A stretch of DNA of 64,000 bases from an uncultured Paracoccaceae bacterium (GTDB lineage Bacteria; Pseudomonadota; Alphaproteobacteria; Rhodobacterales; Rhodobacteraceae): contig CANKYO010000004.1 in the NCBI GenBank assembly GCA_947488175.1, positions 1 through 64,000 of the forward strand. Direction: 5' to 3'. A program made the translations under genes and the position numbers. Under the pieces are notes generated by a model. The model saw nothing but the letters and a program-made list of their open reading frames with translations. It made no database searches and was not told where the DNA came from. Below, one piece after another: positions 56,175-64,000 of the stretch. Each line of letters opens with the position of its first letter. The first letter of the stretch is position 1.

Positions 56175-58270
56175 TGCGCATCCTCGCTCTTCTGCTGATG
56201 CTGTTGCCAACGGCGGCGCTGTCACAAGGGGCCGCGACCTTGGTGGCCGACAACGTGACCCTGAACGGCCAAGATCAACTGATTGCCAGCGGCAATATCG
56301 AGGTGCTGTATGAAGGCAACAGGCTCCGCGCCAGCCGGATCATTTATGACCAGACCACCGACCAACTCACAATCGAAGGGCCGATTGTTCTTCAGGCCGC
56401 TGACGGCACGCTTTTGACGGCTGATCAGGCCAGCCTTGATCCCCAGCTTGAAAACGGGGTTCTGCAAGGGGCGCGACTGGTGCTGGATCAACAACTGCAG
56501 GTCGCGGCCAACCAACTCGACCGGCGCAATGGGCGATACTCGCAGCTTTATCGCACAGTCGCATCCTCCTGCGCTGTTTGCGGCAACCGGCCGCCCATCT
56601 GGAGCATCCGCGCCGAACGGGTCATCCATGATCAAACCGAGCAACAGCTCTATTTCGAAAACGCGACCTTCCTGATCCGCGACGTGCCTGTGGCATGGAT
56701 CCCGCGCATGCGCCTGCCGGACCCAAATCTGGAACGGGCCACGGGTCTCCTGATCCCCGAACAGGCCAACACGACACAACTTGGAACAGGGATCAAAATC
56801 CCCTATTTCATCACACTTGGGGATCACCGGGATATCACTGTCACACCGTATCTCTCACCCGAAACCCGGACACTGGAATTGATCTATCGGCAGGCCTTTG
56901 TGAACGGGACTTTCCGGGCCGAAGGGGCGGTCAGCGATGACACGTTGGAAGATGAAAACCGGTCCTATATCTTCGCCGAAGGGGCATTCAGGCTGTCTGG
57001 CGACTACCAGCTGAGTTTTGATATCGAAGCGGTCAGCGACCGGGCCTATCTGCTGGATTACGGCTATTCGGGCAAGGACCGGCTGGACAGCGCAGTCGGG
57101 CTGCTGCGGGTCACCGACAGCACGCTGACCCAGGTCAATCTGACCTATTACCAGACGCTGCGCGACGACGAAGACAACTCATCCCTGCCCCCCATCGTGG
57201 CCGATCTTAGCTATGAAACGCGGACCCGCCCCACATTCGGCGGCACGCTGACGCTTGGGGCCAGCCTTGACGCAGCATATCGCTATAGCGACACCAATGG
57301 GGATGCGGGTCGGGATGTCACCCGCGCCGGCGCGCGCGCGGTTTGGCAGCAGGACCGACTGCTGGGCTACGGGATTGTCGGCGAATGGCAAACCGGCGTC
57401 CGGGCCGATATCTACGACGTGCAGGATGACACGGCATTCGAAGATACCAACCTGCGGATCGTGCCACATCTCGGCGTGACCTTGCGCTGGCCTTGGGCGA
57501 TGACCACCGATACCGGCACGTCGCACCTGATCGAACCAACTGTATTGATCGCCGGCTCAGATCAGTTCGGCGATATCCCTCCGAATGAGGACAGCACGCG
57601 CAGCGAATTCGATCAGGCCAACCTGTTCTCGATCTCGCGCTTTGCTGGTGAGGACGCGGCTGAGACCGGCGGACAGGTCGCAGCGGGTGTGACATGGACA
57701 CGTACAGGCGCAGAAGGCACGATTTCCACACTGACATTCGGGCGGGTCTCTCGGACGGAAGACAACGCCGATTTCACCCGGTCATCAGGGCTGGCCAACA
57801 ACCAATCCGATTGGGTCGTGGTCGGGCAATTGCAGATCCCCGACGGGTTCGCGTTCGACGCCCGCACGCTGTTCGACGACAATCTGGAACCCACACGGGC
57901 CGCCAGCCTGATCAGATGGCAGAACGAGGAAATATCACTGTCTGCTGCATATATCTGGCAGGCCAAGGATGCGGCGGAAAACCGGCCCGACACCGTATCG
58001 GAATGGACGCTTGATGCAGCTTTCGAACTCAGCCAGGCGTGGTCACTTAGCCTCGACGCCCGCTATGACGTGGCCGCCGACCGGCCGGTACGCGGCGGGA
58101 TCGGGCTGGAATGGCGCAACGAATGCGTGACCATCGACGTTTCCGCCTCGCGCAGGTACACGTCTTCCACTACGGTAGACCCGACAACAACATTCGGGCT
58201 CAGCGGGTCGATCAGCGGGTTCTCCGCAGGCCGGTCCGGGGGACGCCCCGCAGCCCGTTGCACGAACTGA
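56174..58270 (+). CDS. lptD: LPS-assembly outer-membrane protein LptD
   Basis: A 698-residue outer-membrane protein. A signal peptide (MRILALLLMLLPTAALSQ) is followed by an OstA/LptA-like jellyroll (about 25-130, ATLVADNVTLNGQDQLIASG) and a large beta-barrel domain. Two neighbouring Cys in SSCAVCGNRPPIWSI and one or two near the C terminus (NECVTIDVSASRR, final ARCTN) are the disulfide cysteines expected in LptD. It inserts LPS into the outer leaflet, needing LptE, whose gene is not in the window. The order lptF-lptG-lptD-surA is a common alphaproteobacterial cluster. Confidence 0.94.
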   Translation: MRILALLLMLLPTAALSQGAATLVADNVTLNGQDQLIASGNIEVLYEGNRLRASRIIYDQTTDQLTIEGPIVLQAADGTLLTADQASLDPQLENGVLQGARLVLDQQLQVAANQLDRRNGRYSQLYRTVASSCAVCGNRPPIWSIRAERVIHDQTEQQLYFENATFLIRDVPVAWIPRMRLPDPNLERATGLLIPEQANTTQLGTGIKIPYFITLGDHRDITVTPYLSPETRTLELIYRQAFVNGTFRAEGAVSDDTLEDENRSYIFAEGAFRLSGDYQLSFDIEAVSDRAYLLDYGYSGKDRLDSAVGLLRVTDSTLTQVNLTYYQTLRDDEDNSSLPPIVADLSYETRTRPTFGGTLTLGASLDAAYRYSDTNGDAGRDVTRAGARAVWQQDRLLGYGIVGEWQTGVRADIYDVQDDTAFEDTNLRIVPHLGVTLRWPWAMTTDTGTSHLIEPTVLIAGSDQFGDIPPNEDSTRSEFDQANLFSISRFAGEDAAETGGQVAAGVTWTRTGAEGTISTLTFGRVSRTEDNADFTRSSGLANNQSDWVVVGQLQIPDGFAFDARTLFDDNLEPTRAASLIRWQNEEISLSAAYIWQAKDAAENRPDTVSEWTLDAAFELSQAWSLSLDARYDVAADRPVRGGIGLEWRNECVTIDVSASRRYTSSTTVDPTTTFGLSGSISGFSAGRSGGRPAARCTN

Positions 58271-58279
58271 ACGAAGAAG

Positions 58280-59515
58280 ATGAGGAACCGCATGCGCGCA
58301 CGTTTGTCACTTGCCACGCTTTTGGCCCTGATGCTGGGTTTTGCCCTTGCAGGCACCGCTGGCGCCCAAGGGCAATTCGCCCCGGCCATCACGGTCAATG
58401 AACGGGCGATCAGCCAGTACGAGATCGACCAACGCAAGCGTTTGCTGGAATTGTTCCGCACGCCCGGTGACCTCGACCAACAGGCCCGCGATGGGCTGAT
58501 CGAGGATCGGCTGAAACAGCAGGAGCTTGACCGTGTCGGACTGGTCCTGACCGAAGAGGCGCTAAATACAGCACTTGAGGAATTCGCCGGGCGGGCCAAT
58601 CAGGATCTCGATCAATTCACACGGGTCCTGCAGCAAAACGGCATAGATTTCCAAACCTTGCGTGACTTTGTCGAGATCGGGATCAGCTGGCGCGACTATA
58701 TTCGCAGCCGCTTCAGCAGGCAGGTCACCATCACCGATGCTGATGTGGAACGGGCTATCGCAGGGCGCGGCAACAGCACCACGGCAATCGAAGTACTCTT
58801 GTCCGAAATCATCATTCCGGCCCCGCCAAACCGGGCACGACAGGCGCAAGCTGCCGCTGAACGGATTTCTCGACTGCGCTCCTTCGGCGCGTTCGAAGCT
58901 GCAGCACGCGAAGTTTCTGCCCTGCCATCGCGCGATCAGGGCGGACGGCTCGGCTGGTTGCCAATCACCAACTACCCGCCACAATTGCGGGGCCTGTTGC
59001 TGGACCTGCGGCCCGGTGAAGTAACCGATCCAATCAACATCACCAATGGCGTAGCACTGTTTCAAATGCGTGGGGTACGCGAGGTCGCACAGGCCGTCGC
59101 CTCACCTGCCAGCATTGACTATGCGGCCTACTACATCCCCGGTGGCCAGTCAGACGCCGGCTTGCGCACCGCCGCCCAGATTGCCGCTAGCGTGGATACC
59201 TGCGATGACCTTTATGGGATCGCTCGGAACCAACCGGCAGAGGTGCTGGACCGCAGCGATGTGGCCCCATCCGAAATCCCGCAGGATGTGGCGCTTGAGC
59301 TTGCCCGGCTTGATCCCGGCGAAGCGTCCTACAACCTGACCCGCAATAACGGGCAAACACTGGTTTTCCTCATGTTATGTGGACGCACCGCCGCCGGTCA
59401 GGGCGAAGCTGATCCGGATGCGGTGCGCAACCAGATCCGCGGCCAGCGGCTTGCCGGTTTTGCAGATGCCCTGCTCGAAGACCTACGCTCCTCTGCCGTG
59501 ATCACGTTCCGATGA
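58280..59515 (+). CDS. surA: periplasmic peptidyl-prolyl isomerase/chaperone SurA
   Basis: A 411-residue SurA-type protein. A signal peptide (LATLLALMLGFALAGTAGA) is followed by the N-terminal chaperone domain (ITVNERAISQYEIDQRKRLL) and a PPIC parvulin domain at about 170-265 containing VSALPSRDQGGRLGWL and VTDPINITNGVALFQM. SurA escorts outer-membrane proteins, including LptD, through the periplasm, so its place just after lptD makes sense. Ends as ATGA overlap with pdxA. An earlier alternative start is three codons upstream of MRARL. Confidence 0.93.
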   Translation: MRNRMRARLSLATLLALMLGFALAGTAGAQGQFAPAITVNERAISQYEIDQRKRLLELFRTPGDLDQQARDGLIEDRLKQQELDRVGLVLTEEALNTALEEFAGRANQDLDQFTRVLQQNGIDFQTLRDFVEIGISWRDYIRSRFSRQVTITDADVERAIAGRGNSTTAIEVLLSEIIIPAPPNRARQAQAAAERISRLRSFGAFEAAAREVSALPSRDQGGRLGWLPITNYPPQLRGLLLDLRPGEVTDPINITNGVALFQMRGVREVAQAVASPASIDYAAYYIPGGQSDAGLRTAAQIAASVDTCDDLYGIARNQPAEVLDRSDVAPSEIPQDVALELARLDPGEASYNLTRNNGQTLVFLMLCGRTAAGQGEADPDAVRNQIRGQRLAGFADALLEDLRSSAVITFR

Positions 59516-60477
59516 AACCTGTCGCAATCAGTTGCGGGGAACCCGCCGGGATCGGGCCTGAAATTGTCGTCGCCGCATGGCAGGCGCTCAAGGATGAACT
59601 GCCGCTTGTCTGGATCGGCGATCCATCGCACCTGCCAACCGGCACACCGTTTCAGCCCGTGGGCAAGGCTGCGGACGCCAAAGCAATCGTACGTCACGCC
59701 TTGCCGGTTCTTGTGCAAAACTTCGGCTCTGCCGCCACACCCGGCATGGCCAATCCGGCACATGCACAGGGTGTGATCGACGCCATCCGGACCGGTGTCG
59801 AACTCGTCGTGAACAATCAAGCCAGTGCACTGTGCACCGCCCCCATTCACAAGGCCGCGCTCATTGACGGTATCGGTTTTTCCTACCCAGGCCACACCGA
59901 ATATCTCGCGGCACTCGCTGAAACCGACCGGGTGGTCATGATGCTAGCCTGCGATGCTTTGAAGGTGGTTCCGGCAACCATTCATATCCCGCTATCCGCC
60001 GTTGCGACGGAACTGACCGAAACACTGCTGTCCGACACGCTTCAGATCACACATCAGGCGCTGCAAAAGGATTTCGGCATCGCCAACCCGCGCATTGCGG
60101 TGGCTGGTCTCAACCCCCATGCGGGCGAAAGCGGCAAAATGGGCAGTGAAGAGATCGACGTGATCTCGCCACTCCTGACCACGCTACGGGCCCAGGGGAT
60201 GGATATCACCGGCCCGCTTTCCGCCGACACCATGTTTCACGCAAGCGCGCGCGAAACCTATGATGTGGCTGTCTGCATGTATCACGATCAGGCGCTGATC
60301 CCGATCAAGACTCTGGATTTTTCAGGCGGGGTCAATGTCACGCTTGGGCTGCCGTTTATCCGCACCTCGCCCGATCACGGCACGGCTTTCGATATCGCGG
60401 GCAAGGGGGTTGCTGATCCAACCTCAATGATCGCAGCGCTGCGCATGGCCGCCGAAATGGCACAAGCACGCGGATGA
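59512..60477 (+). CDS. pdxA: 4-hydroxythreonine-4-phosphate dehydrogenase
   Basis: A 321-residue NAD-dependent enzyme of pyridoxal phosphate synthesis (DXP-dependent route). It begins [20 protein letters not shown] and carries metal-ligand His in [14 protein letters not shown] and [20 protein letters not shown], with the closing [19 protein letters not shown]. Length and order match PdxA. It overlaps surA before and rsmA after by four bases each, the widely conserved surA-pdxA-rsmA order. Confidence 0.97.
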   Translation: MKPVAISCGEPAGIGPEIVVAAWQALKDELPLVWIGDPSHLPTGTPFQPVGKAADAKAIVRHALPVLVQNFGSAATPGMANPAHAQGVIDAIRTGVELVVNNQASALCTAPIHKAALIDGIGFSYPGHTEYLAALAETDRVVMMLACDALKVVPATIHIPLSAVATELTETLLSDTLQITHQALQKDFGIANPRIAVAGLNPHAGESGKMGSEEIDVISPLLTTLRAQGMDITGPLSADTMFHASARETYDVAVCMYHDQALIPIKTLDFSGGVNVTLGLPFIRTSPDHGTAFDIAGKGVADPTSMIAALRMAAEMAQARG

Positions 60478-61310
60478 GCGGGATCGACGCGCTGCCTCCC
60501 CTGCGCGAGGTGATAGCGAAACACGATCTGGCCGCCAAGAAATCTCTGGGGCAGAATTTCCTGCTCGACCTCAACCTGACAGCCAAGATCGCGCGATTGG
60601 CGGGGGATTTGACGCAAGCGAACATCCTCGAAATCGGCCCCGGTCCCGGCGGGTTGACGCGTGGGCTTTTGGCCGAGGGCGCGCGCAAGGTGCTGGCCAT
60701 CGAAAAGGATCCGCGCTGCATGCCGGCCCTTGCCGAAATCGCTGACGCCTATCCGGGACGGCTGCAGGTCATCAACGGCGATGCGCTGACGGTCAATCCA
60801 CTTGAACATCTCAGCCAGCCGATCAAGGTCGCGGCTAACCTGCCTTATAACGTTGGCACTGAACTCCTTGTACGCTGGCTGACCCCACCGGCTTGGCCCC
60901 CCTTCTGGGACAGCCTGACACTGATGTTCCAGCGCGAGGTGGCACAAAGGATCGTGGCGACACCGGGCAGCAAAGCCTATGGGAGGCTCGCGCTGCTGGC
61001 GCAATGGCGCGCCGACGCGCAGATCGTCATGGAACTCACACCAGAGGCGTTCAGCCCCCCGCCCAAGGTCAGCTCTGCCGTGGTCCATCTGACCGCCCTG
61101 CCCGCTCCCCGTTATCTGGCTGATCCCGGAATACTGAACACAGTCGTGGCCGCCGCCTTCAACCAGCGGCGCAAGATGCTGCGCTCGGCGCTCAAATCCG
61201 TGAACCCGGAGATCGAGGATCACCTGACCGCCGTGGGGATCAAACCCACCGAACGGGCCGAACAGGTCGGGCTTGAGGCCTTTTGCGCCCTCGCACGCAG
61301 TCTCGCGTGA
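60474..61310 (+). CDS. rsmA: 16S rRNA dimethyladenosine transferase RsmA (KsgA)
   Basis: A 278-residue SAM-dependent enzyme that dimethylates two adenines near the 3-prime end of 16S rRNA. Motifs: [20 protein letters not shown] at the start, the SAM loop [14 protein letters not shown], acidic loop AIEKDPRCM, and the catalytic motif [15 protein letters not shown]. The C-terminal domain ends normally. It is the last gene of the operon and is followed by a strong terminator. Confidence 0.97.
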   Translation: MSGIDALPPLREVIAKHDLAAKKSLGQNFLLDLNLTAKIARLAGDLTQANILEIGPGPGGLTRGLLAEGARKVLAIEKDPRCMPALAEIADAYPGRLQVINGDALTVNPLEHLSQPIKVAANLPYNVGTELLVRWLTPPAWPPFWDSLTLMFQREVAQRIVATPGSKAYGRLALLAQWRADAQIVMELTPEAFSPPPKVSSAVVHLTALPAPRYLADPGILNTVVAAAFNQRRKMLRSALKSVNPEIEDHLTAVGIKPTERAEQVGLEAFCALARSLA

Positions 61311-61314
61311 CACC

Positions 61315-61335
61315 GTCCCGGACCTGATCCGGGAC
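61315..61335. terminator. terminator hairpin after rsmA
   Basis: GTCCCGGA (61315-61322) and TCCGGGAC (61328-61335) pair perfectly over eight bases with a five-base loop, four bases past the rsmA stop and eight bases before the convergent gene's stop. This motif recurs as an intergenic element in alphaproteobacterial genomes. Confidence 0.7.
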
Positions 61336-61342
61336 CTCATAT

Positions 61343-61894
61343 TCAGCCGCCGGTATGGGCGTTGAGCCAGTCGACAACCTCCACCCGCGTCCTGAGCCGC
61401 ACCACCGGGGTAACCACCCCATCCAACCCCGCTTCAATCGTCCCGCGAAACCGGTCACCGCTTGTCAACGCGCCCCAGGCAAACCGCCACTGCCGCAAAC
61501 CGGGCCAGTCACGATTGCCCGGCGGATGTTCCGGGCGCACACGACCGGCATAGCGCAGGCTGCGGCGTATGATTCGCCAGAATCGCAAACCGGCCGACAT
61601 ATCCAGCCAGATCACCAGATCGGCTCGCGCCAGAACCTCCGGGATCAGCACCGATTGTCCGCCCTCAAGCACCCAACGCTCCGCCGACATGCGATCAACA
61701 ATATCAGCCCGCACCTCGGCGCGGGCGCGCTGGACCCAACCAGTCTTCAAGGCCAAAGCATCGTTACAGATCACCGATGCGCCCGTGCGATCCGACAGCC
61801 GCCGCGCAAACCAGGTCTTGCCCGCGCCATTGGCACCCACAACCACCACCCTGCAAAAAGAAAGCCCCCCGAAATCGGAGGGCTGATCTATCAC
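61343..61894 (-). CDS. P-loop kinase-like protein (DNA topology modulation/FlaR-like)
   Basis: A 183-residue nucleotide kinase-like protein. Walker A is VVGANGAGKTWFARRLSD, and a lid-like segment IIRRSLRYAGRVRPEHPPGN follows the LVIWLDMSAG Walker B-like strand. The fold matches the adenylate-kinase-like AAA_18/FlaR group, whose members are poorly characterised. It overlaps the preceding DUF4167 gene by four bases. The substrate is not known. Confidence 0.8.
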   Translation of the reverse strand: MIDQPSDFGGLSFCRVVVVGANGAGKTWFARRLSDRTGASVICNDALALKTGWVQRARAEVRADIVDRMSAERWVLEGGQSVLIPEVLARADLVIWLDMSAGLRFWRIIRRSLRYAGRVRPEHPPGNRDWPGLRQWRFAWGALTSGDRFRGTIEAGLDGVVTPVVRLRTRVEVVDWLNAHTGG

Positions 61895-62430
61895 TCTGCG
61901 GCCTCTGGGGCGCTGTCACCCCCCGGGTTGTCCCCCTCATCGGGGTTCGGACGCGGCTTGCGTGGCGGGCGTGGCTTGCGGGCCCGTTGCGGCTTGGGTT
62001 TTTCTTCCGGCGTTTCCACCAGACCGCTATCCTGCTCGGGGATATCAACCGCTGGCTGATCCATCGCGGCCGGGTCATTGGCCGCGGCTTCCTGTGCTTT
62101 CAGGCGTTCATTGCGTTCGCGATCACGTTCGGCCTGACGCTGACGGTTCTGTTCTTCCTGCTCTTCGCGCTTGGCATCCACCTCACGCTGCGCTTCGGCC
62201 AGCATCCTAGTGTAGTGCTCGGCATGCTGAGCAAAGTTTTCGGCATCCACCCGGTCACCCGACAAAAACGCATCGCGGTGCAACTGATTATACTTCTCGA
62301 TGATCTGTTGCGGGGTGCCGCGCACCTTGCCATCAGGACCCGAGCTGTCAAACACCCGGTTGATGATATTCCCGCCCGAGGGCCGGTTGTTGCGGTTCTT
62401 ATTCCGCGACCGTGACTTCGATGATCTCAT
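61891..62430 (-). CDS. DUF4167 domain protein
   Basis: A 179-residue protein. The N terminus MRSSKSRSRNKNRNNRPSGG and the following IINRVFDSSGPDGKVRGTPQ plus QQIIEKYNQLHRDAFLSGDR are the DUF4167 domain, which is a hallmark of alphaproteobacteria. A coiled, Glu/Arg/Gln-rich middle and an acidic, proline-rich tail follow. I chose the ATG at 62430. It normally follows prmC in the prfA-prmC cluster, as here. A nucleic-acid-related role is suspected from the basic N terminus only. Confidence 0.9.
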   Translation of the reverse strand: MRSSKSRSRNKNRNNRPSGGNIINRVFDSSGPDGKVRGTPQQIIEKYNQLHRDAFLSGDRVDAENFAQHAEHYTRMLAEAQREVDAKREEQEEQNRQRQAERDRERNERLKAQEAAANDPAAMDQPAVDIPEQDSGLVETPEEKPKPQRARKPRPPRKPRPNPDEGDNPGGDSAPEAAE

Positions 62431-62633
62431 TGATATGCTTTCAAGCCTTTGGCTGTCGTTTCGCTGACCGTGCATCACGCCTTATGCGTGTCTCAAAAAT
62501 ATGGCCTTGCGATGTTTTGGCGGCAAATCGGCGGAGAGGTCCGAACGGCCCTCGTTCCTGCTGATGCCATTGAATAAGCATGGCAGGCCACGCAAGACAA
62601 GCATAAATTGGTCGAAATGCAGGTTTTTGCCAC

Positions 62634-63500
62634 TTATCGGCGGGTTGCCGCGTCAAATCCCACCATTTGGCCCGCGACCACCCGGTCCCGCCCGTCCAGA
62701 TCGGGAATGACCGTCACGTTCCGCAAATCGGCGTCCCGCATCAGTTGCCCCACCGCATGTCCCTGTGTCGGACCGATTTCAAGCAACAGCGATGCGCCCG
62801 GCATCAAGGCCGGGATTGCCTGCGCAATGATCGCCCGATAGGCCGACAACCCGTCGCCCTCATCCGTCAGCGCCATGCGTGGCTCAAACCCGCGCACTTC
62901 GGGCGACAGCCCCGCCATTTCGTCGCCCGCAATGTAAGGCGGGTTCGACACGATCAGATCAAAGGGCTGCGGAATGGACGCCATCCAGTCGCTTTGCACA
63001 AATGTGGCACGATCATCGACACCGTGACGTCGGGCATTCCGCTCGGCGACTGCCAGCGCGGCGGCAGAGACATCACCCCCCACACCAATCGCGTGGGGCA
63101 TCTCGGCCAGAAGCGTTACCAGAATACAGCCCGACCCGGTGCCAAGATCGAGAACCCGGGCAAAGTTATTGCGTAACGCCGCATCGATCAGTGTTTCGGT
63201 TTCCGGACGCGGATCCAGCACATCTGCTGTGACCTCAAAACTGCGGCCATAAAACTCTCGCGTGCCGATCAGGTGGGACACAGGCTCGCGGGCCGCACGG
63301 CGCGAAATCAGCAAATCAAACCGGTCTCGCACCTCGTCGGTCACAGGTTCGGGCAAGGTCAGGGTCAGCCGCCATGCCTCGACCCCTGACGCATAGGCAA
63401 ATAGCTTGCGCGCATCACGCGCCGCATCCGGCACACCGGCATCACTCAGGGTTTTGGTCGCTGCAAGCAGCATCTGGCTGCCTGTCAGCGGGCGGGTCAC
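62634..63500 (-). CDS. prmC: release-factor glutamine methyltransferase PrmC (HemK)
   Basis: A 288-residue SAM-dependent methyltransferase that modifies the Gln of the GGQ motif in release factors. The SAM site is [16 protein letters not shown] and the catalytic motif is [14 protein letters not shown] (NPPY). The N-terminal helical domain (about 1-90) binds the release factor. The start is GTG at 63500, which overlaps the prfA TGA (GTGA), so it is translated together with its substrate. Confidence 0.95.
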   Translation of the reverse strand: MTRPLTGSQMLLAATKTLSDAGVPDAARDARKLFAYASGVEAWRLTLTLPEPVTDEVRDRFDLLISRRAAREPVSHLIGTREFYGRSFEVTADVLDPRPETETLIDAALRNNFARVLDLGTGSGCILVTLLAEMPHAIGVGGDVSAAALAVAERNARRHGVDDRATFVQSDWMASIPQPFDLIVSNPPYIAGDEMAGLSPEVRGFEPRMALTDEGDGLSAYRAIIAQAIPALMPGASLLLEIGPTQGHAVGQLMRDADLRNVTVIPDLDGRDRVVAGQMVGFDAATRR

Positions 63501-64000
63501 GCGCCCATCTCGGCCAGCAGCGTGGCCTGCGCATCGGCTTGCAATGCGTTGATAACCTCATCCAGATCGCCCTGCATCACCTGTCCCAGCGAATACAGGG
63601 TCAGATTGATCCGGTGATCCGTCATCCTGCCCTGCGGAAAGTTGTAGGTGCGAATGCGCTCCGACCGGTCACCAGACCCCACCTGCGATTTACGATCGGC
63701 AGAGCGCTCGCTATCGACCCGCTGACGTTCCAGATCAAACAGTCGGGTTTTCAAAACCTGCATCGCAATCTCGCGGTTACGATGCTGCGATTTTTCGGAA
63801 CTGACCACGATGATCCCGGTCGGCTCATGCAGGATACGCACCGCTGAGTCGGTCGTGTTGACATGCTGGCCACCCGATCCCGACGCCCGCATCGTATCAA
63901 TCCGGATGTCAGCCGGGTTGATCTCGATATCCACATCCTCTGCCTCCGGCAGCACCGCAACGGTCGCGGCAGAGGTATGAATGCGCCCCCCGCTTTCCGT
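63497..64000 (-). CDS. prfA: peptide chain release factor 1, partial (C-terminal 167 residues)
   Basis: The frame is open to the window edge, so the N-terminal part with the PxT anticodon mimic lies outside. The visible part starts near the [19 protein letters not shown] segment and has the peptidyl-hydrolysis motif [19 protein letters not shown], whose GGQ triggers peptide release, then [20 protein letters not shown]. It terminates translation at UAA/UAG. The gene continues into prmC with a four-base overlap. Confidence 0.97.
   Translation of the reverse strand, partial: TESGGRIHTSAATVAVLPEAEDVDIEINPADIRIDTMRASGSGGQHVNTTDSAVRILHEPTGIIVVSSEKSQHRNREIAMQVLKTRLFDLERQRVDSERSADRKSQVGSGDRSERIRTYNFPQGRMTDHRINLTLYSLGQVMQGDLDEVINALQADAQATLLAEMGA

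Overview
The window is a 64 kb chromosomal segment from an alphaproteobacterium, most probably a marine Rhodobacteraceae (Roseobacter group) member. Pointers are the high-GC coding style, the Rhodobacterales-type suf operon headed by an Rrf2/IscR regulator with a perfect Irr-box palindrome, a DUF4167 protein, the lptF-lptG-lptD-surA-pdxA-rsmA order, a FrcBCA-type fructose transporter with a ROK regulator, and small proteins of the kind seen only in that family. The genus assignment is inference; no rRNA gene is present.

Left part (1-13.5 kb), accessory: a gene-poor start; a secreted seven-repeat cysteine-rich protein; a coupled DUF1611 (DgcN-like) plus fold-type-III PLP racemase pair that looks like a D-amino-acid module; two small hypothetical genes; a tripartite RND efflux operon (adaptor, pump, outer-membrane channel) divergent from an AraC-family regulator; and a decayed IS1182-type transposase. 

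Middle-left (13.5-27.2 kb): frcB-frcC-frcA with a divergent ROK repressor gene and a candidate operator palindrome; katG divergent from oxyR (peroxide defence); a fatty-acid hydroxylase, MBOAT acyltransferase and SGNH-like protein in one operon; tRNA-Arg(CCG); an animal-type haem peroxidase; a VOC-fold protein. 

Middle (27.2-38.6 kb): the Fe-S assembly operon iscR, cysteine desulfurase, sufB, hypothetical, sufC, sufD, two Yip1-type membrane proteins, sufS, all transcribed leftward with overlapping genes. An alpha/beta hydrolase and a coiled-coil protein diverge from iscR. A 26-bp-period degenerate tandem array follows, then an HD-domain hydrolase and a small secreted protein. 

Middle-right (38.9-50.4 kb): DEAD-box helicase, TfoX C-terminal protein, a DUF4112 / Pmp3-YqaE / DUF4112 cluster, ndk, an MFS transporter, an ABC-F ATPase, a MarC protein, an aspartic protease with a 38-residue lipoprotein, and an alpha/beta hydrolase divergent from a TetR regulator with two matching 16-bp operators. 

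Right part (50.4-64 kb), housekeeping: PQQ-type sugar dehydrogenase; pepA-holC divergent from lptF-lptG-lptD-surA-pdxA-rsmA (LPS export, outer-membrane protein folding, vitamin B6 synthesis, 16S rRNA dimethylation); then leftward a P-loop kinase-like protein, a DUF4167 protein, prmC and prfA, the last cut by the window edge. Genes are tightly packed: many tandem pairs overlap by 1-4 bases and three convergent pairs share a four-base stop-codon overlap.
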